Shown: positions 1-10,045 of the stretch, piece after piece
How the letters are laid out: each line of letters opens with the position of its first letter
Numbering within the stretch: the stretch's first letter is position 1
Notes under the pieces: model-generated
What the model saw: only the letters and a program-made list of their open reading frames with translations
The model's database searches: none
What the model was told of the DNA's origin: nothing
Source: an uncultured Treponema sp.
GTDB lineage: Bacteria > Spirochaetota > Spirochaetia > Treponematales > Treponemataceae
NCBI GenBank assembly: GCA_937894335.1
Contig: CALCRU010000070.1
Span: 23,670 to 87,669 of the forward strand
Length of the DNA: 64,000 nucleotides
Direction of reading: 5' to 3'
Translations under genes and position numbers: made by a program

Positions 1-555
1 TGGCTACATGAAATTTCCAGAAACATATCCGCCGGACAGGATTTTTTTTCTTTGCCAGAACCAAAGGATGATACTTCCTTTGCAGTAGTTTCGCTTTCCC
101 ATATAGGAGAACTATTTGCTTCGTTTGATTCGTTAGCCAGTTCTCTTACGAAATGTATTTGCAGCGAGGATGATGTTGAGTCGCTAAAGAAACTTGTTAG
201 AAGTGCAGGGTTGCTCTTTGTTCCCAATGCAAAGTCAGAAGCCTATATTTCAATTTATGATTTCCTTTCTGCTGTGGAGTCAGAATTTCCTCACCTTGCA
301 GAAGAAATTAAAGATGTAGAAAGAGATTTGTTCAATAGCGTTCAGACCAGAACTTCTAACGGCCACATTCCTTTGGGAGTTTTTGTCTGTGAACTTGACG
401 CTTCTGGTGACATTTCTTCCCCGTTCCCTGCTTCGTATGTAAATGGAAGCGGAGAGAAAAATCAGTGCGCCTTCGTGAAGGATTCTGTTGGCTATGTTCC
501 CACTTTTGCTGGCGGTGGGTTGTTGGGGATGCTGTTTAGAAAAAACAACTTTTAG
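1..555 (+). CDS. 3' end of an unidentified gene (partial at window start)
   Basis: The frame is open from base 1 to the stop at 553-555, so this is the last 184 codons of a gene that begins outside the window; a TTG at 52 could be read as a start but the frame upstream of it is uninterrupted. The protein ends in a short glycine-rich hydrophobic segment (GGGLLGML). The pattern SLSHIGELFASFDSLASSL and the later YDFL faintly recall the C-terminal half of clostripain-like (C11) peptidases, but this is a weak resemblance and no catalytic residues are visible in this part. It lies 13 bases before the RHS gene and points the same way, so the two may be co-transcribed. Confidence 0.6.
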   Translation, partial: WLHEISRNISAGQDFFSLPEPKDDTSFAVVSLSHIGELFASFDSLASSLTKCICSEDDVESLKKLVRSAGLLFVPNAKSEAYISIYDFLSAVESEFPHLAEEIKDVERDLFNSVQTRTSNGHIPLGVFVCELDASGDISSPFPASYVNGSGEKNQCAFVKDSVGYVPTFAGGGLLGMLFRKNNF

Positions 556-568
556 TAAGGAGATAAAA

Positions 569-3500
569 ATGAAAAAATACTTGTATTGTCTAATTCTGTT
601 TTGTGTTGTCGTAACTAGCATGTGTTATGGAGTGAAGAAAACATATCAGAATGTTGATTATTGGATAGGACCTGGGCAGGAAGGTTCTACTATCGAAGAG
701 CAAATTAAGAAAGCCATAGATAAAGAAAAAGCCGAAGGAGCTAAGGCTGCAATGAAAGCTGAACAGGAAAGAACCAAAAGTAGTCTGGTAGCCGAAACTG
801 AAGCGTCTCAACGAGCCCTCTCTCAGGCAAATGCTGAAACTGAGAGGGCAAAACTGGCGCAGAGTAATGCTCAGTCTGCTCTTTCTGATGCACAGAATGC
901 ATGTGAGCAGGCATTGCAGCGCGGTGTTTCAAAAGATTCGCCTGAATATAAAGAACTTGAAAAGAAAATGCTCGCCGCTAAGGATAAAGCTGACGCCGCA
1001 AATGCGTATGCGAATACTTGCTCGTCAGCACTTGATGATGCGAAAAAATCCGCTGAAGAATCTCTTAATAGACAAAAAGCGTATGAAAAACAGCTTGAGG
1101 AAGAACGCAAAGAATTGGAATGGATTCAACACGAGGAAGCCTTTATTGTTGCAAACGCAGGTATCTTAGTGTCGAATATGTCTGAAGAAAAGAAGTTTTC
1201 TATATTGTCTAGTTTGTATGATCCTTTTGAAAGACAGAAAGTAATCGAAGCCATAAAGTCGGAGCCTATTTATGCGAGATACAAACGAGCTGCAAAAGAT
1301 GGGGTCAGTTTGTTTATGGTTCGGCCTCCTGAAGAAGTAGGAGATCCTGTCTTGCTTTCAACAGGACAATATGCTCTGGAAACTGTTGAAACTTCTATTC
1401 ATTACGGACTATATAGCTTCCCTGTCAGACTTTATTATGTCAGTGGTGGCTCTGGAGATGGTTCGTTCGGTAAGAAGTGGATGTCTAGTTTGGATACCTG
1501 CATTGTTAGGTCGGAAGGAGTGGACGGACTTGGTGAATATATTGAATTATTGAAAAATATAAATACAATTAATTCACTTAAGAACAGGGTGGATAAAATA
1601 AGCATCTTGTCCACAGAAGCCTTGCAGCAATACAATAGCCTTGAAACAACTTCTTTCTATTTGCAAAATCTAGCCTCAAATAGCGAACTTTCCATGCAGG
1701 AACATCAGTCTGAGGTGAATAGAAATTCTTATGTAAATAGTTCATTCATTTCTAATACGAATGCTTTTGGCTATAATGTTATATTTTATATGTCGGATAA
1801 CTCATCTGTTGGAATTTATGCTCACAATACTGCTTCTGGAAATTGGGAATGTATTAATGAAGGTGGCGTGATAAGTTCCTTTATAACGGAGAAGTCAGAC
1901 GGCAGTTACGAGCTGCATGAACTGGATGGTAAAGTAAAGTATTTTAACAGGTTTGGTCAACCTGTAAAGTTCGAAGATGAATATGGTAGCTCAATAGAGT
2001 TTGATTATGATGAAGAAACGCATAGGCTTGATTCTATTACTCACAAGGGAAAAAAGTTACTGACACTTGCATGGAATTCTCAAGGTTGCATAGATTCTAT
2101 TTATAATCATTGTGAAAAGAAGCATATAAACTTTGTTTACGAGAATAATCTCCTAAGTTTTATAGAAAATGAAAATGCTAAAACTTCGTTTGTCTATGAT
2201 TCTGATGATGATTTGATAAAAATAGTTAAGGACGATGGAAGTTTCATTGACATTTATTATGGAAGTGACTCGGATGTGAAAGAAAAACGGGTTATGCATG
2301 TCAAAAATGAAGAGTCTGGTACTGAAACTTTTTCTTACGATTATAAAACTAACTCCATCAATTATGTGGATGCTGACGGATTTGAAACTTCCTATGTTCT
2401 TAATGAGTTTAAGCAGGTCTCTGAGACTCATTTTTCTGATGGTACATATTTACTGTATGATTATGATGATTACGGTCGTGTAATAGCAACGACAGATATG
2501 TTCGGCACAAAAAAGTTTTCTTATGATGAATATGGCAATATGAAAGAATGCCTGTATCCAGATGGGTCTTTTGAAGTGTGGTCATATCTTAAAAATGGAA
2601 ATTTGAATTCTTATACTGACAGAGACGGTGTTGTTACAAATTATGAGTATGACATTCACGGTGGAAGCTCTGGCGTTGTTCGAAATGGAGTAAAAACTTT
2701 AACAATAGAAAGAAACAGTTGGGGTGGAATTTCGCGAATTAAGGGCCTCGGTCTTGATTGCGAATGTTTGTATGATGAAAACTATAATCAAACTTCTGAC
2801 GGTTCGAATTCAATTTTGTATTCTGATAATAATACTCTAAAAGAAGTGAAGGATTTGCAGGGAAATGTAAAGTCCTATTCTTATGATGAAAAGAACTATT
2901 CCGTAACAGCGACCGACTCTAACGGGAACAGAACAATCATAGTCAGAAATGCTAGGGGCGATATAACTGAAGTTTATACAGAAAACCCACAAACAGGTTA
3001 TGTGCATATTGATAAGTATTCTTATGACAAACGACATCTTCTTTTGTCATACAGTGAGGGTGATGGTGAAACTTGCGAGGCTGCAAAAGAATCAGTGAGA
3101 ACTGTATCTGAATGCACCTATACTCTTGGTGGAAGGCTTGCTAGAAAAATCATATGGAATGAGGGTCCTGCTGCTGAGTATGATGCATGTGGAGTTTGTT
3201 ACACTTACGAATATGACTGCCATGGAAATATTATCCAAACAGAAATAGTGTTTATAGACTCTGCAAAGTCCCCAATAGGTAATCCTGTAAATAAAAAGCT
3301 TGACTACTCCTATAGAGATGGCTTTTTGCATCTTGATGTCTATGTCAACGGAGTGTTTGCTGGACATCAGATTATAAACGAAAATAATCAGGTTCTTTCC
3401 GTTACTGATCCAGAGAATAGAAGAATTTCCTTTGAGTATACTCCTGCTGGAAATCTAAAAGCTGTAAAAAATATTTATGGAGGTGTAGAGAACTATATTT

Positions 3501-6391
3501 ATGATTCAGCCACAGGAGAGATTGCAAATGTTCTTAGAAACGGTATTGTCATGAATAGTTTCGTTTATGATGATATGGGAAATTTAATCAAGCAAATATC
3601 TGCAGATGGATTTGTAACTGATTATAAAAAAAACATTTTCCCTTCATCTTCAATTGACGAATGCAGTCAGAATGAAGGTGTATCATATTCTGTTTTAGCA
3701 GATTCTTTGGGCAGAACAAAAACTGTCTTTAAGGTGGTTGATGGAATTCGTTCTTTGTACTGTTCTTATTCATATAATGCATTTGGTAATATCTCTCAGG
3801 AAGTCTTTTCAAATGGAATTATTAGAAATTATCATTACGATGTCTTGGGAAATTTATTGTGTTGCGAGCAGAACGGTACTGTTATTTGGGAAGGAACTTA
3901 TACCGATAGGGGGCAACTTGCCTCTGAAAAAGGTTTGCTTATGCCTTTTCGGGAATATACCTATGACGGAAGTGGTAACCTTTTGCAAGTTGTAGAAAAT
4001 GGTACGATAATTCAAGAATTTACTTATTCACCGGATATGCGTACTGTTGCATGCTCAGATGCTAAGGGAATGAAATATGTCTTTTTTTATGACGAATTTG
4101 GAAACTGTGTTTCTCGTGTTGATAGACTTGGACATGAGGAGTCTTTTTCGACAGATGTTAAGAATGGCATTTCGTTTACAACAGACAAAAAGGGGGCTTC
4201 TTATCAGTCTCATTTAGATAAAGCAAGTAATATCATTTCTGTTTTATATGACAGCGGACGATCTGACACCCTTTGTACCGACTCTCAGTCTTTTATAACA
4301 GGGGGCAGTGTTGTAAGCGACTTATATTCCTCCAGACTTCTTGCTTCTTATGATTCCATGCATAACATGAAGGAGGTTTATTCTGACTATGATGTTGTTA
4401 AATATGAAACGGACTGTTTTGGAAATACGGTTATGAGGTCTGTTGATGACATGGAGATTAGTTATGAATATAACACTGAAAATTTAGTAACAGGCATTTC
4501 TGTTGGTAGCAATGTGCATAAAATCCGTTATGACGAAAGGGGGTTGCCTGTTTTTGCAGAGGATGAAAATGGTGTAATAACAAAGTGGGAGTATGATGAT
4601 TTGCTTCGTCCTGTATATGAGGAGGTCCGTTCTTCTCAAGGTGAGCTACTATTCTCTTATGGATTAACATATGATGGTAACGGACACATTGTAATGGAAA
4701 TTTCATATAACAACGGAATTTTTTCTGTTTCCAAGTATTCCTATGACAGACACTTTAGACTTACCGGTGTTGTTCGAAATGTTTCTGAATCCTTAGAACT
4801 ACAGTGCTTGGAGGAACTGTCGCAGTATGGATTTGCTAAAGAATCAGCCCCTTTGCTTCCTGATTTTTATCTTAGTGAGAATGAAGCAGCTCAGTTTAGA
4901 CAGTTCGGTGGAAAAACATACAAGGCTTGGAAAGAGTCATATTCCTATGATGAAAATGGCAATCGTATAACAAAAACAACTCCATACGGAACAATAGCTT
5001 ATTCTTACGATGAGGAAAACAGGTTGATTGAATCTAGTTTTGATGGAGGTAAATCTTCAATTTATTATTGCTATGATGCAAACGGAAACTTAATTGAAAA
5101 AAAATCAGTTTACAAAACTGAAACTTTCACTTATACTGAAGATAATAGAGTGAAAGAGTTTATTTGCCTTGACAGTCGCTCAAAGACTCAAGCCAGTGTC
5201 TCTTTTGCTTATGATGTGTTTGGCCGTCTTATTCAGAAAGTTAATTCTGATGGAAGTATAACTCATTTTGCATATGATGGTTTTTCATTTAGAAAGTTAA
5301 AGGAGTGGACTGATTATTCTTCCCTAGCAGATTCTATGGTAGGCTCTCAATACAGATACAGACATACAGCAGATTTTCTAGAAAATACATCAACCCGATA
5401 TTTTGTGTATGCAGACAATCGACTGGTGTACCAGATTGTTGACGGGAAGACCTTTTCATGCATAGAGGATTGGAAGTCAAGCCTACGAACCTGTATAGAT
5501 TCTGAGGGACAGGTTTCTTCTTCTGTTGACTACACTGTGGATGGATTGCCTTTGATTGAGAATGCTCAGACTGGAGACCTTGGACTTGACTGCTCGTATT
5601 GTGGCAAATTCTATGATAAGGACATGCGTCTGTATGACTTTGGATACAGATTTTATTCACCTGATGTAGCTCGCTTTACGACGGAAGATCCTGTACGGGA
5701 TTCTGAAAACTGGTATTCATATTGTCGCGGAAATCCTATAGACTATTCCGATGACTTGGGGCTTGAAGTTCGCATAACTGTTGATATGAACAATATGACA
5801 TTGGAGGCTCAATATGTTTTTGGAGGTTATGTCGTTGCTGCAATATCTACAGATAATGGAGTAAGGGATCCTTGGAAATCTCCCATAACCACTGCTGTAA
5901 AATCTGGAGATACAAGAGCAAAGTCTGACACTGCTAGGGCTCAGTATTACAAAGAAGGTTTTTATACGGTGCCTACAAAATTTCCGGAAGGAACCTGGAA
6001 TATTTGGTTGGATACCAATAGATCAGGTGTGGCCTCATATGGAACAGACTGGATTCGTTCTAATGCGACTCAATCTGAACAGTATGCCAGAGGTGAGAAG
6101 GGCATGCTGAATGGTTATGAAACCACTGTTGCTGCTGAACTCTATGACGATTCCTACGAGTATGGATCTGGTTACTGCATTCATATGACTGGCACTTCAA
6201 ATACAAACGGATGTGTTGGTGTTCATGAGCAGTACATAATGGATTCCCTTGTTGAAATGATGCGGCAGAACGCTACAATGGGGCAATCAGTGGCTACTTT
6301 AATCATAACTTATGGTAAGCCCTATGATTCCACCTCTATTGCTTACTATGCTGATAAAGGCGGCGTTGTTCAACCGCCAAAAACAAAATAA
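569..6391 (+). CDS. Secreted RHS/YD-repeat protein with an L,D-transpeptidase-like C-terminal domain
   Basis: I start it at ATG 569, which follows AAGGAG at 557-562 and begins a clear Sec signal peptide (residues 1-20); the frame is open further upstream. Residues about 41-190 are a charged, alanine-rich coiled coil. From about residue 258 comes the typical RHS entry segment (GDPVLLSTGQY), then many YD repeats such as FAYDVFGRL and YSYDENGNR, and an RHS-core end (YDFGYRFYSPDVARFTTEDP) closing with NPIDYSDDLGLE near residue 1730. The last 210 residues differ from the repeats: VDMNNMTLEAQ, a PEGTW segment, and His1872 with Cys1882 in IHMTGTSNTNGCVGV, which recalls the IHG...S.GC[IV] catalytic motif of YkuD and DUF2778/Tlde1 domains. 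RHS proteins normally form a shell that carries and releases a variable C-terminal effector, so the inferred role is a secreted effector acting on peptidoglycan. The tip assignment is motif-based only. Confidence 0.9.
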   Translation: MKKYLYCLILFCVVVTSMCYGVKKTYQNVDYWIGPGQEGSTIEEQIKKAIDKEKAEGAKAAMKAEQERTKSSLVAETEASQRALSQANAETERAKLAQSNAQSALSDAQNACEQALQRGVSKDSPEYKELEKKMLAAKDKADAANAYANTCSSALDDAKKSAEESLNRQKAYEKQLEEERKELEWIQHEEAFIVANAGILVSNMSEEKKFSILSSLYDPFERQKVIEAIKSEPIYARYKRAAKDGVSLFMVRPPEEVGDPVLLSTGQYALETVETSIHYGLYSFPVRLYYVSGGSGDGSFGKKWMSSLDTCIVRSEGVDGLGEYIELLKNINTINSLKNRVDKISILSTEALQQYNSLETTSFYLQNLASNSELSMQEHQSEVNRNSYVNSSFISNTNAFGYNVIFYMSDNSSVGIYAHNTASGNWECINEGGVISSFITEKSDGSYELHELDGKVKYFNRFGQPVKFEDEYGSSIEFDYDEETHRLDSITHKGKKLLTLAWNSQGCIDSIYNHCEKKHINFVYENNLLSFIENENAKTSFVYDSDDDLIKIVKDDGSFIDIYYGSDSDVKEKRVMHVKNEESGTETFSYDYKTNSINYVDADGFETSYVLNEFKQVSETHFSDGTYLLYDYDDYGRVIATTDMFGTKKFSYDEYGNMKECLYPDGSFEVWSYLKNGNLNSYTDRDGVVTNYEYDIHGGSSGVVRNGVKTLTIERNSWGGISRIKGLGLDCECLYDENYNQTSDGSNSILYSDNNTLKEVKDLQGNVKSYSYDEKNYSVTATDSNGNRTIIVRNARGDITEVYTENPQTGYVHIDKYSYDKRHLLLSYSEGDGETCEAAKESVRTVSECTYTLGGRLARKIIWNEGPAAEYDACGVCYTYEYDCHGNIIQTEIVFIDSAKSPIGNPVNKKLDYSYRDGFLHLDVYVNGVFAGHQIINENNQVLSVTDPENRRISFEYTPAGNLKAVKNIYGGVENYIYDSATGEIANVLRNGIVMNSFVYDDMGNLIKQISADGFVTDYKKNIFPSSSIDECSQNEGVSYSVLADSLGRTKTVFKVVDGIRSLYCSYSYNAFGNISQEVFSNGIIRNYHYDVLGNLLCCEQNGTVIWEGTYTDRGQLASEKGLLMPFREYTYDGSGNLLQVVENGTIIQEFTYSPDMRTVACSDAKGMKYVFFYDEFGNCVSRVDRLGHEESFSTDVKNGISFTTDKKGASYQSHLDKASNIISVLYDSGRSDTLCTDSQSFITGGSVVSDLYSSRLLASYDSMHNMKEVYSDYDVVKYETDCFGNTVMRSVDDMEISYEYNTENLVTGISVGSNVHKIRYDERGLPVFAEDENGVITKWEYDDLLRPVYEEVRSSQGELLFSYGLTYDGNGHIVMEISYNNGIFSVSKYSYDRHFRLTGVVRNVSESLELQCLEELSQYGFAKESAPLLPDFYLSENEAAQFRQFGGKTYKAWKESYSYDENGNRITKTTPYGTIAYSYDEENRLIESSFDGGKSSIYYCYDANGNLIEKKSVYKTETFTYTEDNRVKEFICLDSRSKTQASVSFAYDVFGRLIQKVNSDGSITHFAYDGFSFRKLKEWTDYSSLADSMVGSQYRYRHTADFLENTSTRYFVYADNRLVYQIVDGKTFSCIEDWKSSLRTCIDSEGQVSSSVDYTVDGLPLIENAQTGDLGLDCSYCGKFYDKDMRLYDFGYRFYSPDVARFTTEDPVRDSENWYSYCRGNPIDYSDDLGLEVRITVDMNNMTLEAQYVFGGYVVAAISTDNGVRDPWKSPITTAVKSGDTRAKSDTARAQYYKEGFYTVPTKFPEGTWNIWLDTNRSGVASYGTDWIRSNATQSEQYARGEKGMLNGYETTVAAELYDDSYEYGSGYCIHMTGTSNTNGCVGVHEQYIMDSLVEMMRQNATMGQSVATLIITYGKPYDSTSIAYYADKGGVVQPPKTK

Positions 6392-6403
6392 AAGGGGTTT
6401 ACC

Positions 6404-7897
6404 ATGAAAAAAGTTCTGCTTGTGCTGATGACTGCACTTGTTCTTCTTACATTTTTCGTTTCGTGCAAAAAAGGGCGTTTCGAAAATACAGAAGCAGAAA
6501 ATGAAAAAGAAGTTGCTGTAAACGAGAGTGCATCGATTGTGGCCTCTACAGAAACAGTGAATTCAAACAGCACAAGAGACATAAATCCGAATGTCTATCC
6601 TGACATTGTGTCTGTGCAGGACCCTGAAGGTGTGTTTGAAGTTCGTGAAGATAAGGACTATATGGACTTATGGTGCGGTACGGAACACCTGCTTAGATTT
6701 AAAGCAAGTGAATTTGATGCTCATACATTTTCAAACGGTAATCATATTTTTATTGGTGAACTTAATGATAATCTGCATTATGGTAGTAATGTCTGTGTCT
6801 TTGCCAATGAAGAAACTCATGAGTTGATATATCTTCTCAAAGATGGAAGGTTTCATAATAAAAGAAATTTCTTTTTTTACGAAGATGATAAGGCTGTTTG
6901 TTTTTTGCATGGTGCATGGGGAGATGGCGTTTATGCTTATGAGGTGTCTGAGTTTGGAGAAGTTAAAAAGCTTCTGGTTTTAAGCTATGGGGAGTATGTA
7001 GAGGTTTTTCCAGCCAGAGAATTTGGAATTTATGAAATAACAAATTCTACTATCGATAGCACAGTTCGTTATAAAATAGATGTAAAGAACTGGTCTGTTG
7101 AAAAACTGGGTACTCTGTACACTCTCGATCCAAAAGCAGCCACAAACGCACAACTAGCCATTGAGGAAAATTTAAAGCAGAACTTCTGGTTCTACAAAAC
7201 CCTTCGCAACGATGAAAAGGAAATTTCAATCGCCAAAGACTATTCAGTCATAACTGTTAACGGCATTAAGTTTGCAAGTACTTCTTCCATACGAGGTGGT
7301 ATAAGGTTTCTTTCGTTCAACGGAGAGGAGTATGCGCTTGTTAATTCAGACAAGTTGTGTCTTTTGCTTAAGGCTGACAACTCTGTGTATTTCTATGGTG
7401 CACTTCCTGGACTTTACACAGATGACTTTGGCAAAACCTGTGCTATATCAGCATCTTCGGAGTTGACAGAAAAATCAACTGTCTATGCTGCTTCAAATCT
7501 GAATGAGCTTGCAGGAAATACTCCCTGGGTGGAAGGAGTTGACGGCTTGGGAGTAGGAGAGTACATCGATATGGAAACTCCTCTTACTGTCGGTGAAAAT
7601 TACGGTGCAATGGGTGCGCTTGTTTTCTGGAACGGATTTATTTCCGCATCGAATCCCAATTCATACAAAAATAATGCCCGTGTTAAAGATATAGAAATAT
7701 CTACTCCAGATGGAAAAGTTATTGCTACAGCTGAACTTGCAGACTCTGCAGCGCCTCAGGTGGTGAGTCTTCCGTCACAGGAGAAAAAAATTAGAATAAA
7801 AATTGTATCTGTATATAAAGGGGAAAAATGGGAAGATACATGTATTTCTGCAATTCAGGTTGTGCCTTATGTAACTTCATGGATGTATGCCTTATGA
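6404..7897 (+). CDS. Lipoprotein with one discoidin-like (NADase-type glycan-binding-like) module
   Basis: The ATG at 6404 follows AAAGGGG, 12 bases after the RHS stop. The N-terminus is a lipoprotein signal ending in the lipobox FFVSC, so the mature protein should be anchored at Cys21. Residues about 55-230 are beta-rich and I do not recognise them. Residues about 355-490 (NTPWVEGVDGLGVGEYID, then WNGFIS, NNARVKDIEI, SVYKGEKWEDTCIS) match the pattern of NADase-type glycan-binding or F5/8-like domains found in lipoproteins of spirochaetes and other bacteria. The same module occurs twice in the next gene. Its stop overlaps the next start as ATGA, implying translational coupling. Position behind an RHS gene makes an immunity or adhesion role possible, but the sequence does not prove either. 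Confidence 0.85.
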   Translation: MKKVLLVLMTALVLLTFFVSCKKGRFENTEAENEKEVAVNESASIVASTETVNSNSTRDINPNVYPDIVSVQDPEGVFEVREDKDYMDLWCGTEHLLRFKASEFDAHTFSNGNHIFIGELNDNLHYGSNVCVFANEETHELIYLLKDGRFHNKRNFFFYEDDKAVCFLHGAWGDGVYAYEVSEFGEVKKLLVLSYGEYVEVFPAREFGIYEITNSTIDSTVRYKIDVKNWSVEKLGTLYTLDPKAATNAQLAIEENLKQNFWFYKTLRNDEKEISIAKDYSVITVNGIKFASTSSIRGGIRFLSFNGEEYALVNSDKLCLLLKADNSVYFYGALPGLYTDDFGKTCAISASSELTEKSTVYAASNLNELAGNTPWVEGVDGLGVGEYIDMETPLTVGENYGAMGALVFWNGFISASNPNSYKNNARVKDIEISTPDGKVIATAELADSAAPQVVSLPSQEKKIRIKIVSVYKGEKWEDTCISAIQVVPYVTSWMYAL

Positions 7898-10020
7898 TTT
7901 TTAGAAAAGCGTCTTTTTTTGCCTGCATGTTCATGGTTCTGTTTTTTATGTCCTGCTCCAAACAGAGTGAGATAGTCTATACTCCTGTTACAGAATCTGT
8001 TGATTCCGAAGACGGAAAGTACAGCGCATTTGTAAGTACTGATAAAAATCTTGTGGTAAAGCGAAACGGTGATGGTAAAATTGTCAATGTGCAACCGCTG
8101 AAGAATATTAACGATACTGCAGGTGTTTATGTAGTTCCTGCAAATAAAATTTGGTTCAATATATTTTCCGGTTACGGTACTAAGAAAACTTATTCCTGCT
8201 CTGTTCCAGCGGAGGAGTTTCTCGCTCAGGAATTTCCTTTGAGCGCAGCTACTGTTGGTGAGGTAAGGTTTGAGGGAAGCAAAATTCATATCGAAGGAAT
8301 TCAAAGCGTTGCTGTCAAAGCAATGTCATTAGGTTCGGTTTTCAGGTATTATCTGGAAACTGGTAAAGGAGATAGAGGATGGGTTTCAAAAGATTATTTT
8401 AAAAACTATGTCGATGCACCCTACATGAGCGAAGACGGAAACCAGACGAGTATTGTTTTGTACCGTTCTGCAGCAGGAGCAGAAATTGCATTTAGTGAAG
8501 TGACGAATGAATTTGCCTATTCAGAAAAATCATTTTTTGAAAATCTAGCATCGCAAGATTTACTAAGCAATGTATTTACTCCTTATACAAAACATGGAGT
8601 AGACGGATTCACCTATTATAGATTTCTTATGCCCGCACGTTTTTATGCTGGAGGTGGAATAGGACCTGGTGATATAAATGAACTTTCTGCCTCTTATGAA
8701 GGACCCTTTACATTTATAATTCTTAACGGTAAGAAGTATCTTGTTCTTAAGAATCAAAATTACTGTGTTCTTATTGCAGAAGATAATTCTGTGTTCTTTG
8801 AAGGGGTAGGCATGTTCCCAGGTTTTGCAAGCAGGAGTGGGAGTTCGTATTTGCGGGTGAAAAGTCCCTATGAGGTGGTCGAGTGCTCCTATGACGCTGC
8901 TGATTTGGAAAGCGTGGGTGGTTCACCATGGAGTGCTGGAAAAAAGAATTTTGGTATTGGAGCAGAAATAAACATTGAATGTACCAACACTTATGCGAAT
9001 GGACTTTTGATTTTTAACGGTTGCACTTTGTATGACGATCCTTCATCGTACGAAAAATATTCTCGCGCAAAAGAATTTGAAGTCTGCAAAAAAGATGGAA
9101 CTGTGATTCAGAAAATTTCTTTGCTTGATATTCCAGAGCCACAGTTTTTTGCTTTGCAGGAAAATGTGACGGATGTGGTTCTTAGACTGACAGATGTCTA
9201 TCGGGGTACAAAAAAGGAAACCTTCGTAAGTTGCATAAAGAGCGTGCAGTGTAAAAATTACGAGCATCTGTATGACGAACTTAAATTTAAGGATTCTCTC
9301 AAAAGGGATTATATAAAGTTCTGCTCAAGGGATGGAGTTATTTTAACTCTGCAAAAGGATTTGTCTGCCATAAAAATTGATGGGGATGAATTTGTTGCCA
9401 CACCGTTACAAAAGAATGACCTTACTTATCTTAAGTTTAACAATGCTGAATATCTTTTGCTCTGGTCGCCTTTATTCTGTACCTTGCTAAACTCTGATGG
9501 TTCTATTTTTTACAGCGGAACAAACAAAGAACTTATTTCTTCCGTTGACAGTTTTACATCTTCTGTAGAATTTGCCTCTTCTTCTCAACTGTCGGAATCT
9601 GATGAGGTTTATGATTCAAATAATTTGCAGAAACTTGAAGGTTGTATTCCTTGGGTGGAGGGGGACGAAGATTTTGGCCTTGGAGAATATGTTGAAGTAA
9701 AATCTGATTCAAACTTTAGTGCTTTGGTTTTCTACAACGGTTTTATTTCCTCCGAAAAGCCTTATCTATATGCTTATAATAATCGTGTCAGAAAACTTTG
9801 TCTGTATGACGACAAGGGGCTGCTTATTGATCGTGTAGAATTGGAAGATTCACCTTCTCCGCAAGTTGTCAGTCTTTTGCCGAATAGTTACAATTATGTT
9901 CGCATACAGATTGAATCAGTTTATCCCGGTGACAAATGGAACGATACCTGCCTTTCTTGTATACAGGCTGTTCCTGCTGAATCCTCTTGGGCTGTAACGA
10001 TAGATTCGTCTGCTGATTAA
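7894..10020 (+). CDS. Lipoprotein with two discoidin-like modules and an SH3-like segment
   Basis: The likely start is ATG 7894, inside the ATGA overlap with the previous gene, because it begins a lipoprotein signal peptide with lipobox FFMSC; the frame is open further upstream without a better signal. The 708-residue protein has an SH3-like segment (near VAVKAMSLGSVFRYYLETGKGDRGWVS) and then two tandem copies of the module seen in the upstream gene, ending near SVYRG-type motifs: one near GGSPWSAGKKNFGIGAEINI and one near GCIPWVEGDEDFGLGEYVEV. The first copy is more diverged, with YRGTKKETFVSCIKS in place of YPGDKWNDTCLSCIQ. The pair probably arose by duplication of a unit of about 230 residues. 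Transcription probably ends at the hairpins just downstream. Confidence 0.85.
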   Translation: MIFRKASFFACMFMVLFFMSCSKQSEIVYTPVTESVDSEDGKYSAFVSTDKNLVVKRNGDGKIVNVQPLKNINDTAGVYVVPANKIWFNIFSGYGTKKTYSCSVPAEEFLAQEFPLSAATVGEVRFEGSKIHIEGIQSVAVKAMSLGSVFRYYLETGKGDRGWVSKDYFKNYVDAPYMSEDGNQTSIVLYRSAAGAEIAFSEVTNEFAYSEKSFFENLASQDLLSNVFTPYTKHGVDGFTYYRFLMPARFYAGGGIGPGDINELSASYEGPFTFIILNGKKYLVLKNQNYCVLIAEDNSVFFEGVGMFPGFASRSGSSYLRVKSPYEVVECSYDAADLESVGGSPWSAGKKNFGIGAEINIECTNTYANGLLIFNGCTLYDDPSSYEKYSRAKEFEVCKKDGTVIQKISLLDIPEPQFFALQENVTDVVLRLTDVYRGTKKETFVSCIKSVQCKNYEHLYDELKFKDSLKRDYIKFCSRDGVILTLQKDLSAIKIDGDEFVATPLQKNDLTYLKFNNAEYLLLWSPLFCTLLNSDGSIFYSGTNKELISSVDSFTSSVEFASSSQLSESDEVYDSNNLQKLEGCIPWVEGDEDFGLGEYVEVKSDSNFSALVFYNGFISSEKPYLYAYNNRVRKLCLYDDKGLLIDRVELEDSPSPQVVSLLPNSYNYVRIQIESVYPGDKWNDTCLSCIQAVPAESSWAVTIDSSAD

Positions 10021-10045
10021 AGATAAGACATAACAGAATGTCTGT

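Noticed and set aside
488..568. Earlier start of the RHS protein at 488
   Set aside because: It overlaps the upstream gene and precedes the signal peptide by 27 residues; the ATG at 569 with AAGGAG is better.
6404..10020. Calling the two lipoproteins immunity proteins outright
   Set aside because: Discoidin-like modules are also common in unrelated spirochaete lipoproteins; position alone is not enough.
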